A DNA stretch of 6,661 bases from an uncultured Sphingomonadaceae bacterium. GTDB lineage: Bacteria; Pseudomonadota; Alphaproteobacteria; Sphingomonadales; Sphingomonadaceae. The notes beneath the pieces were generated by a model. That model had not been told where the DNA came from and searched no databases. It saw only the letters and a program-made list of their open reading frames with translations. Of the stretch, positions 1 to 5,096 are shown one piece after another. Location of the stretch: NCBI GenBank assembly GCA_937920575.1, contig CAKZSF010000020.1, forward strand, positions 1 to 6,661, in the 5' to 3' direction. Every line of letters begins with the position of its first letter. Position 1 is the stretch's first letter. Position numbers and translations under genes: made by a program.

Positions 1-1
1 G

Positions 2-1222
2 TCGGCAGGGCGCATTGGCAGCCTCGATTTTATTCGCGGGCTTGCGGTAATGGGCATCTTGCTGGCCAACATCATATTCTTCGGGCAAAACATGCCCGCC
101 TATATGTACCCCGATGCTTTCACGACCCCGCATGGCGAGGCTGAAGGCTGGATGTGGGTGGTGCAGTTCGTCCTGATTGACGGGAAAATGCGCGGGCTCT
201 TCACCCTCTTGTTCGGCGCAGGAATGTATCTGTTTATGGAGCGGGCCTGGGCAAAAGGTTCCACGCGTTGGCTGCAAGCCCGGCGATTGTTCTGGCTGTT
301 GCTGTTCGGGTTAATCCATTTCTTTTTCATCTGGCGCGGCGATATTCTTGCCTTCTATGCGATTGCCGGTTTTGCCGCGCTCGCATTTCTGCGGATGACG
401 GCCAAGACACAGCTGGTGGTTGGCATTCTGGGCTATGTCTCGGGCGCTTTGCTGTACGCGGCGATGATGGGCTTCCCCTATTTCATCGCGGAAACCGATA
501 TGGGCGAGCAAGCGCAATTCGCAGAAGTGCGCGAGGAGATGGAGCAAGGCAAGCAGCAGGAGCTAGCCGACGCTGTGTTGGAGCGAGAGATAATCGCCAA
601 CGGTTCCTACGCGGATTATGTCGGCCACAGCATGACCAAACATGCTCTTGATCCGCTCAATGGACTGATGATCTTTCTGTTTGAGACATTGCCGTTGATG
701 CTGATCGGGATGGCGGCGTTTCGATATGGCGTGTTCTCCGGTGAATATGATCGCGGCAAACTGCTCAAACAGGGCTGGATTGCGTTTCTGATCGGAACGG
801 TGCTGACAATTCCCATCGCCCTTTGGGCGAAGGCCGGCGGGTTCACCTATTGGGGCACAGTGGCTGCGTTTGTTGGCTTTTCAGCTTTGCCTCGACTGTT
901 TGTGATACTGGGCCTCGTTGCATTGCTCGCGGTTTGGGGCATGCAAGCCAGCGGGTGGTTGGCTGAGCGGGTCAGCGCCGCAGGCCGCGCTGCCTTCACC
1001 AATTATCTCGGCACGTCGGTGCTGATGTTGTTCGTGTTCCACGGCTGGGCGTTGGGGCTGCATTCAGAACTGACGCGTGGGCAGCTCTATCTGGTCGTGT
1101 TTGCGACATGGGCGGTGATGCTGCTCTGGTCCAAACCATGGCTCGACCGGTTCCGCTATGGGCCTTTGGAATGGCTGTGGCGGTGCCTGACCTATGGCAA
1201 GCTCTTCCCGCTGCGTCGCTGA
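2..1222 (+). CDS. DUF418 (YeiB-type) membrane protein, 5' end outside window
   Basis: This is a multi-pass inner-membrane protein of the DUF418 family, whose biochemical role is not established. The reading frame is open from base 2. The 16 codons before the first in-window ATG (base 50) encode a stretch containing SLDFIRGLAVMGILL, the conserved N-terminal signature of the family, so the true start lies upstream and the ATG at 50 is internal. About 406 residues are visible, close to full family length. Eight or so hydrophobic segments are seen. The C-terminal DUF418 domain is clear: GRAAFTNYLGTS, then a paired-helix region, then RFRYGPLEWLWRCLTYGK just before the stop. A polar, Glu-rich loop (roughly residues 150-190 counted from base 50) separates the two halves. 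It may be the last gene of an upstream transcript; bfd follows 148 bases later with its own control region. Family assignment is secure; function is unknown. Confidence 0.9.
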   Translation, partial: SAGRIGSLDFIRGLAVMGILLANIIFFGQNMPAYMYPDAFTTPHGEAEGWMWVVQFVLIDGKMRGLFTLLFGAGMYLFMERAWAKGSTRWLQARRLFWLLLFGLIHFFFIWRGDILAFYAIAGFAALAFLRMTAKTQLVVGILGYVSGALLYAAMMGFPYFIAETDMGEQAQFAEVREEMEQGKQQELADAVLEREIIANGSYADYVGHSMTKHALDPLNGLMIFLFETLPLMLIGMAAFRYGVFSGEYDRGKLLKQGWIAFLIGTVLTIPIALWAKAGGFTYWGTVAAFVGFSALPRLFVILGLVALLAVWGMQASGWLAERVSAAGRAAFTNYLGTSVLMLFVFHGWALGLHSELTRGQLYLVVFATWAVMLLWSKPWLDRFRYGPLEWLWRCLTYGKLFPLRR

Positions 1223-1284
1223 TTCGTGCGCGCCTTTGGGCGATTTCGTCGAAAATTGAGTGAATGCCCTCGGCGTATCGGTGG

Positions 1285-1300
1285 ACAATGGGATCATTGT
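1285..1300. other. Small dyad between DUF418 gene and bfd
   Basis: ACAATG, a four-base loop GGAT, then CATTGT form a perfect 6-bp inverted repeat in the gap after the DUF418 stop. It lacks a GC-rich stem and a following T-run, so it is a poor intrinsic terminator. It could be a protein-binding dyad upstream of the bfd promoter, or chance. The rest of 1223-1320 shows nothing I can name. Confidence 0.25.
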
Positions 1301-1320
1301 TGCGTCGATTAGCCTTGCTA

Positions 1321-1347
1321 TTGAGAGTAGTTCGCATTAGGTAAGAT
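1321..1347 (+). promoter_or_regulatory. Candidate bfd promoter
   Basis: TTGAGA (1321-1326) could serve as a -35 element and TAAGAT (1342-1347) as a -10, with a 15-base spacer that is shorter than optimal. The element is embedded in the two iron-box-like dyads: the first starts within the -35 hexamer and the second at the last base of the -10. That is the layout expected of a repressor site. The call rests on position and weak consensus only. Confidence 0.35.
1322..1336 (+). promoter_or_regulatory. Iron-box-like dyad 1 upstream of bfd
   Basis: TGAGAGTAGTTCGCA is a 15-base imperfect dyad of 7-1-7 layout. It matches the second copy at 1347-1361 in 13 of 15 positions. Spacing and symmetry resemble Fur-class operators (7-1-7 inverted repeats). 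Its position in front of an iron-storage ferredoxin gene supports an iron-responsive role, which is an inference. Which regulator binds cannot be told from this window. Confidence 0.5.
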
Positions 1348-1361
1348 GAGAATCGTTCGCA
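1347..1361 (+). promoter_or_regulatory. Iron-box-like dyad 2 upstream of bfd
   Basis: TGAGAATCGTTCGCA is the more symmetric copy: the arms pair at T-G-n-G-A-A with T-T-C-n-C-A around a central CG. The site ends on the first base of the bfd ribosome binding site, so a bound repressor would cover the transcription start region. The core GAA-N3-TTC is also shared with Irr-type (ICE) boxes. I favour Fur because sphingomonads are thought to rely on Fur rather than Irr, but the sequence alone does not decide this. Confidence 0.55.
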
Positions 1362-1365
1362 GGAG
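1361..1365 (+). promoter_or_regulatory. Ribosome binding site fixing the bfd start
   Basis: AGGAG lies five bases before the ATG at 1371. An in-frame GTG at 1365 overlaps the last base of this site and would leave no spacing. This chooses the ATG at 1371 over the GTG. Confidence 0.7.
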
Positions 1366-1370
1366 TGAGC

Positions 1371-1556
1371 ATGTTTGTCTGCATTTGCAATGCCATCAGG
1401 GATACCGAATTGCGCGATGCCGCGCGCAAATGCCCCGGTGGCGCGAAGCAGGTTTACGCCTCTTTGGGCAAGCAAGTGAATTGCGGCCAGTGTCTTTGCG
1501 AAGCAGAATCAATTGTGTTTGAGGCGCGCGACGAGCCGCTTCTGGCGGCTGAATAG
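1371..1556 (+). CDS. bfd: Bacterioferritin-associated ferredoxin (BFD-like [2Fe-2S])
   Basis: This small cytoplasmic [2Fe-2S] protein is expected to deliver electrons to bacterioferritin so that stored ferric iron can be reduced and released. The 61-residue product starts MFVCICNAI and carries the four cluster cysteines in the BFD arrangement: C4 and C6 (C-x-C) near the start, then the CGQC pair at about residues 37-40, with a further Cys at 42. Length and motif spacing are typical of BFD-like proteins. The start at ATG 1371 is preferred because of the AGGAG at 1361-1365; an in-frame GTG at 1365 would add only two residues. The gene is followed on the same strand by bfr, 131 bases away, which confirms the assignment. 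Two iron-box-like dyads upstream suggest induction under iron limitation, as known for bfd genes elsewhere (inference for this organism). Confidence 0.93.
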   Translation: MFVCICNAIRDTELRDAARKCPGGAKQVYASLGKQVNCGQCLCEAESIVFEARDEPLLAAE

Positions 1557-1574
1557 CACCAATTACCGCTCTAT

Positions 1575-1589
1575 TGAGAAGCACTTGCA
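1575..1589 (+). promoter_or_regulatory. Diverged iron-box-like site upstream of bfr
   Basis: TGAGAAGCACTTGCA matches the box at 1347-1361 in 11 of 15 positions and sits in the bfd-bfr gap. It is preceded by CTAT just as box 1 is, so the two upstream regions share a nine-base string CTATTGAGA (1318-1326 and 1571-1579). TTCGCA half-sites also recur at 1611-1616 and 1619-1624. Together they suggest that bfr is controlled by the same regulator as bfd, with lower affinity or opposite sign. Confidence 0.35.
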
Positions 1590-1612
1590 AATGGCAGAAT
1601 TCTGCCATTTTT
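1589..1612 (+). terminator. Perfect 22-bp palindrome; likely bfd terminator or operator
   Basis: The arm AAATGGCAGAA is followed directly by its exact reverse complement, making a perfect 22-base palindrome (1589-1610). As RNA it gives a 9-bp stem with an AATT loop and runs into five T residues (1608-1612). That fits a rho-independent terminator for bfd, about 32 bases past its stop. The stem is only moderately GC-rich and the T-tract is short. Its full two-fold symmetry and its position next to an iron-box-like site leave open that it is an operator for bfr. Confidence 0.5.
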
Positions 1613-1626
1613 CGCATGTTCGCAGG

Positions 1627-1657
1627 TTGTTTTTGCCGGGTTTGAACGCCATATAAA
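1627..1657 (+). promoter_or_regulatory. Candidate bfr promoter
   Basis: TTGTTT (1627-1632) and ATATAA (1651-1656) are separated by 18 bases and lie about 31 bases before the bfr start codon. The TATA-like -10 is the best in the window. The palindrome and the TTCGCA half-sites lie immediately upstream of the -35, a position compatible with an activator or an upstream-binding regulator. Confidence 0.4.
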
Positions 1658-1687
1658 GCAGGCAATCAATCAGGCAGGAGACACCCC

Positions 1688-2170
1688 GTGAAGGGCGACC
1701 CAAAAGTCATCGAATTTCTCAACAAGGCGCTCACCAACGAGTTGACCGCGATCAACCAATACTGGCTGCACTACCGTGTCCTAGACGATTGGGGCGTGCA
1801 CAAGCTGGCCGAGTATGAGCGGCACGAATCGATTGATGAAATGAAGCATGCCGACCAGCTGGCGGAGCGGATCTTGTTTCTCAACGGCCTGCCAAATTTT
1901 CAGGCGATCCATAAGGTTCGCGTGGGTGAGACTGTTGCAGAGATCCTTAAAGCCGATATGGCGATGGAAGAAGACGCGATCCCGCTGCTGCGCGATGCGA
2001 TCGAATATTGCGAGAGCGTACGCGACTATGTCAGTCGCGATCTGTTCGCCTCAATCCTGTCCAGCGAGGAAGAGCATGTCGATTTCCTAGAAACCCAGTT
2101 CGACATGATTGAACGGATGGGGCTGGAGAACTATGTGCAGCTCAACAGCAAGGCACCAGAGGCGGACTGA
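1688..2170 (+). CDS. bfr: Bacterioferritin (haem-binding ferritin)
   Basis: This protein stores iron in the cytoplasm as a 24-subunit shell, oxidising Fe(II) at a di-iron ferroxidase centre inside each four-helix bundle. The 160-residue product is standard length. All ferroxidase ligands are present at the same positions as in the E. coli protein: E18, E51, H54, E94, E127 and H130, with Y25 nearby. M52, the haem-coordinating methionine shared by two subunits, is also present, so this is a true bacterioferritin rather than a haem-free ferritin or a Dps. The start is GTG at 1688, chosen because AGGAG (1676-1680) lies seven bases upstream and the family N-terminus (MKGDPKVIEFLNKAL) begins exactly there. 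It follows bfd, its predicted electron donor. A possible promoter and iron-box-like site precede it. Confidence 0.97.
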   Translation: MKGDPKVIEFLNKALTNELTAINQYWLHYRVLDDWGVHKLAEYERHESIDEMKHADQLAERILFLNGLPNFQAIHKVRVGETVAEILKADMAMEEDAIPLLRDAIEYCESVRDYVSRDLFASILSSEEEHVDFLETQFDMIERMGLENYVQLNSKAPEAD

Positions 2171-2194
2171 CTCGGTTGGATCAGTGTCCACTTT

Positions 2195-2208
2195 GCCCCA
2201 AAATGGGC
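2195..2208 (+). terminator. Weak hairpin after bfr
   Basis: GCCC and GGGC flank a six-base loop (CAAAAT) 25 bases beyond the bfr stop. The stem is only four base pairs and no T-run follows, so this is a weak candidate for bfr termination. A second small hairpin (GCATT-TGG-AATGC, 2235-2247) lies before the next gene. The rest of this 107-base gap shows no clear promoter or sigma-54 type -24/-12 element. Confidence 0.2.
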
Positions 2209-2277
2209 CATCAGGAAAAATCACAAGAATTCATGCATTTGGAATGCTAGCCCAGAGCTCTTACAGGAGAGTTCAAA

Positions 2278-3141
2278 ATGCGTTTGGTCTTTCAAATCTG
2301 TATTTTCATCGCTGTCATGAGTGCAGGGCATGTGGCTCTCGCGCAATCAGAAGTGCCCGATGGCTACACGACGATCCGAGTGGAATTTAGCGGAACCGTA
2401 ACAAGCTCGATCACTGACGAAATCACCGTACGCGATTCTTCTGGCAATCTCGTACCATATAGCGGCCCTGTGCCTGATTACCCTTTTGAAACGGGAGATG
2501 CCATCACCATCGGTTTCGATGCAGTGGTCCCAACCGGAGAAACGATTGCCGCTGGGCTAGTGCCCCCGTCGGCAGACGGAATTTATAGTTTTCAAATTGG
2601 TCCTCGTCCGGATCAGTTGGACCAGTTCCCGCAGAATGCGAGCTACATAAATTTGAGTGGCAGTGAAGGAATAACCGGTAGCGGAAACTTCAGCACCGAT
2701 GGAGGTCTTTCCATCGTTTATGATGCCAACAACGATACGTATCAATTGAACCCAACGGGTGCTGGTGTTGGTGGCGATCTTTTTGGGGTTGGATTTTTCG
2801 ACGCGCCAGTTTTGGTATATGACCAAAATGCGGATATGCTGAGCACGGCGCTGTTTTCCGACCTTCTTCCTCTTTCGCAAAGCACGATTGCCTGGTCGGG
2901 CACGGGCGATGATGCGGGCCGTATTCCCTTGCCAATCCTGAACTATGCTAACGGGCAGTTCACCGGCTTTAGCGGGAATAGCACCGGTAGCAATCTGCGT
3001 TTCACCGGCGGCTGGAATATTCCGCTATTCGGACGCGGCGAGCCCGTGCAAGTGCCAGAACCACCGATTGCAATCCTCTTTGGAATTGCTGCTGCGGGCT
3101 TTTGGGCACGAAGAAGGCGTGCCACTAGAGCAGTCGCTTGA
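2278..3141 (+). CDS. Secreted PEP-CTERM sorting-domain protein of unknown function
   Basis: This is an exported protein predicted to be processed by an exosortase (EpsH/XrtA-type) at its C-terminus. Residues 1-22 form a signal peptide with a likely cut after ALA at 22. Residues 259-262 are VPEP, followed by a hydrophobic segment (about 263-277) and the basic stretch RRRR (278-281), the classic three-part PEP-CTERM signal. The mature part is rich in Gly, Ser, Asp, Thr and Asn, looks beta-rich and acidic, and shows no catalytic motif I recognise. The 287 residues contain no lysine, and the only cysteine is C8 in the signal peptide. The start is supported by AGGAGA (2265-2270) seven bases upstream. 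The DNA is less GC-rich than its neighbours: one 60-base line (2701-2760) is 45% GC, against 60% for a line in der (4681-4740). No exosortase or polysaccharide genes are in the window. Confidence 0.85.
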   Translation: MRLVFQICIFIAVMSAGHVALAQSEVPDGYTTIRVEFSGTVTSSITDEITVRDSSGNLVPYSGPVPDYPFETGDAITIGFDAVVPTGETIAAGLVPPSADGIYSFQIGPRPDQLDQFPQNASYINLSGSEGITGSGNFSTDGGLSIVYDANNDTYQLNPTGAGVGGDLFGVGFFDAPVLVYDQNADMLSTALFSDLLPLSQSTIAWSGTGDDAGRIPLPILNYANGQFTGFSGNSTGSNLRFTGGWNIPLFGRGEPVQVPEPPIAILFGIAAAGFWARRRRATRAVA

Positions 3142-3158
3142 GCTTGCAGGTGTGAACG

Positions 3159-3174
3159 GCACAAATGGGTGTGC
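3159..3174. terminator. Weak hairpin between convergent genes
   Basis: GCACA, a six-base loop and TGTGC lie between the stop of the PEP-CTERM gene and the stop of the minus-strand small gene. A short AT-rich stretch follows on the plus strand. It could serve as a shared terminator for the two convergent genes, but five base pairs is marginal. Confidence 0.25.
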
Positions 3175-3183
3175 TTGAAAAAT

Positions 3184-3381
3184 TCAATCTATTGAGATGA
3201 ACACAAACCACGCGATGGCGGTGGCGACCAGAAACAGGGGCCATGACCAATGCAGGGTGTAGCCCTCAATATAGATCCGGTGGATGTTGAGAAAACCGCC
3301 CGTGGATCCGCCTTTGCCGATGAACAGACAAACGATCCAAGTTAGCAAGCCAGCCGGGAAGAACGCTTTGACCAGTGGCAT
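3184..3381 (-). CDS. Small two-helix membrane protein, unknown function
   Basis: I do not recognise a named family. The 65-residue product has two hydrophobic helices, about residues 5-22 (AFFPAGLLTWIVCLFIG) and 45-64 (rich in Trp and Phe). They are joined by a loop with GKGGSTGGFLNIHRIYIEG and followed by an acidic last residue. The start ATG (complement of 3379-3381) is preceded by AGAGGT on the minus strand (3396-3391) with nine bases of spacing, which supports real translation. The Gly-rich loop and the patterned helices look like a conserved protein rather than a random frame. It converges with the PEP-CTERM gene and lies 102 bases downstream of der on the same strand, so it could be read through from der or have its own promoter in 3382-3483, where I see none clearly. 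Confidence 0.65.
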   Translation of the reverse strand: MPLVKAFFPAGLLTWIVCLFIGKGGSTGGFLNIHRIYIEGYTLHWSWPLFLVATAIAWFVFISID

Positions 3382-3483
3382 TGTGATGCGACCTCTTTTG
3401 AATTCCCAAACAATTATGCGCGTCAGCGAGGCTATGGCGCTTACAGCAAATCAGATGAACGGCCAATAACCTGGCGCAATTGC

Positions 3484-4920
3484 CTATTTCCGTCCGCCAC
3501 CGCCGCTGTAATTGCCGCCGCCCCCTCTGTTGGCGTTGTAGGGGTTTTTCGGGCTCTTCAACACGACGCGTACGGGCACGGCTTCAAAGCCAAGCTCACG
3601 GCGAATGCCGTTGATCAGATAGCGCTCGTAACTGGTGGGGAGAGCTTCCAACCGCGTACCGAACACCACAAAACGTGGCGGGCGTGTGCCGGCCTGCGTG
3701 ATATAGCGCAGCTTCACCCGGCGGCCCTTGGGGGCGGGCGGTGGATTGTTCGCCAATGCGTGGTCGAACCAACGGTTCAGCGCAGCAGTCGACACCCGTT
3801 TTGACCAGCTCGCACGTATTTCAAAAGCGGCGGCGAGCATTTGATCGATGCCTTTGCCAGTCTTCGCACTGACCGCGATCAACGGAAGCCCGCGCACCTG
3901 CGCAAGGCCTTCATCCAGTGCAAAGCGAATGCCGTTGAACAGCTTGCTGGGTTCCGCTGCGATATCCCACTTGTTAATCGCGATCATCAGCGCGCGGCCT
4001 TCTTCGATTGCCATGCTGGCAATTTTCAGATCCTGATGCTCAAGGCCTTTGGTGGCGTCGAGCAGCAGGACGACGACTTCGGCAAAGTCCACGGCGCGGC
4101 GCGCATCGGCGACTGAGAGCTTCTCTAGCTTCTCGACCACTTTGGCGCGTTTGCGCATCCCGGCGGTATCGATCAGGCGGATGTCACGCACATCCCCGCT
4201 TTCAGGATCAGTCCATTGCCAATCCACCGCAATCGAATCGCGTGTGATCCCGGCCTCTGGCCCGGTCAGCAATCGTTCCTCACCCAACATCTGGTTAATC
4301 AGCGTGGATTTGCCCGCATTGGGCCGGCCAACGATGGCGAGTTTGAGAGGCTTGGCGTTGAGCGTCGCCTCATCTTCCTCTTCCTCACTGTCGTCCAGCT
4401 CCGGCTCATCCTCTGGCGGGCCATCCGGCTCGAGATGGGGCAGCAACGCTCCGAACAGATCGGACAGTCCCTCGCCATGCTCGGCAGAGAAGGGCACTGG
4501 ATCACCCAACCCCAACTCGTAACTTTCCAGAATTCCGCTGTCGCCAGAGCGGCCTTCTGCCTTGTTCGCCAGCACGACAACCGGGACACTGGTGGTGCGC
4601 AGCCAAGCTGCAATCTCGCGATCCAGCGGAGTCAGGCCCGCGCGCGAATCGATCACGAACACCGCAACACTCGCGCCTTGCAGCGATTCCTCGGTCTGTT
4701 TGCGCATCCGACCCGACAGCGTGTGCGGATCTTCATCCTCCCACCCGGCTGTGTCGACAATCTCGAACTCCAGGCCCAGCAGTTCCGCTTCGCCAATCCG
4801 CCGGTCGCGGGTCACCCCGGGTTGGTCATCAACCAGCGCCACGCGCTTGCCAACCAGGCGGTTGAACAGCGTTGATTTGCCGACATTCGGGCGGCCAATG
4901 ATGATGACTTGTGGTTTCAT
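3484..4920 (-). CDS. der: Ribosome-assembly GTPase Der (EngA)
   Basis: Der is a conserved, normally essential GTPase with two G domains that acts in maturation of the 50S ribosomal subunit. The 478-residue product shows G domain 1: GRPNVGKST (9-17), DTAG (56-59), NKAE (119-122, Glu in place of the usual Asp of NKxD) and SAE (145-147). An acidic linker follows (about 164-184, with a run of Asp/Glu). G domain 2 has GRPNAGKST (198-206), DTAG (251-254), NKWD (316-319) and SAK (351-353). A C-terminal KH-like domain spans roughly 365-455, with the family motif GTRPPRFVVF. The protein ends in a glycine-rich tail (466-477). The start at 4920 (MKPQVIIIGRPNVGKS) is where family homology begins; the frame stays open 32 codons further, but that extension looks non-coding. 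No strong ribosome binding site precedes the start. It is transcribed divergently from the CHAP gene, with 172 bases between. Confidence 0.97.
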   Translation of the reverse strand: MKPQVIIIGRPNVGKSTLFNRLVGKRVALVDDQPGVTRDRRIGEAELLGLEFEIVDTAGWEDEDPHTLSGRMRKQTEESLQGASVAVFVIDSRAGLTPLDREIAAWLRTTSVPVVVLANKAEGRSGDSGILESYELGLGDPVPFSAEHGEGLSDLFGALLPHLEPDGPPEDEPELDDSEEEEDEATLNAKPLKLAIVGRPNAGKSTLINQMLGEERLLTGPEAGITRDSIAVDWQWTDPESGDVRDIRLIDTAGMRKRAKVVEKLEKLSVADARRAVDFAEVVVLLLDATKGLEHQDLKIASMAIEEGRALMIAINKWDIAAEPSKLFNGIRFALDEGLAQVRGLPLIAVSAKTGKGIDQMLAAAFEIRASWSKRVSTAALNRWFDHALANNPPPAPKGRRVKLRYITQAGTRPPRFVVFGTRLEALPTSYERYLINGIRRELGFEAVPVRVVLKSPKNPYNANRGGGGNYSGGGGRK

Positions 4921-5075
4921 GAGCGATTTCTTGAGCGTTTCGCTGGGGCAAGTGGCCCTTCTGCCCTGTTTTGGCAAGCATTGCTTCTGCGATTGAGAGC
5001 GGCAAATTCTTGCCACCAGCGGAATTTGGTTTCCTCGCTGTTAACCCTAAGAGGAAGGTTCACTTCAATTTTACC

Positions 5076-5096
5076 ATGTCAATTCTCTTGGCATGA
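5076..5096 (+). other. Possible six-codon leader ORF overlapping the CHAP gene start
   Basis: ATG at 5076 opens a frame encoding MSILLA whose TGA (5094-5096) overlaps the ATG of the next gene (5093-5095) as ATGA, the usual form of translational coupling. A purine-rich GAGGAAGG (5051-5058) lies 17 bases before this ATG, which is too far for a normal ribosome binding site. The CHAP gene itself lacks one, so coupling would explain how it is translated. The leader is so short that chance is likely. Confidence 0.25.

Noticed and set aside
268..651. 127-codon plus-strand frame inside the DUF418 gene
   Set aside because: Frame-shifted copy of the coding strand with Cys/Arg-rich composition; the DUF418 frame is continuous with no sign of a frameshift.
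996..1475. 159-codon minus-strand frame across the DUF418 3' end and bfd
   Set aside because: Antisense to two well-supported genes; Arg/Thr/Ser-rich composition typical of shadow frames.
2171..2277. Sigma-54 promoter for the PEP-CTERM gene
   Set aside because: Some PEP-CTERM genes are sigma-54/PrsR controlled, so I looked for a TGGCAC-N5-TTGC element in the gap and found none.
2109..2390. 93-codon frame bridging bfr and the PEP-CTERM gene
   Set aside because: Overlaps both genes out of frame; composition is not protein-like, and both neighbours have good starts and ribosome binding sites.
4049..4522. Open frames on the plus strand opposite der (also 4216-4875 and 4562-4996)
   Set aside because: Shadow frames of a GC-rich coding sequence; Ser/Arg-rich products with no family pattern, while der is certain on the other strand.
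4921..5016. 32-codon N-terminal extension of der
   Set aside because: Family homology starts at MKPQVIIIGRPNVGKS. The extension (MARICRSQSQKQCLP...) is unlike any Der N-terminus and would only be open by chance.
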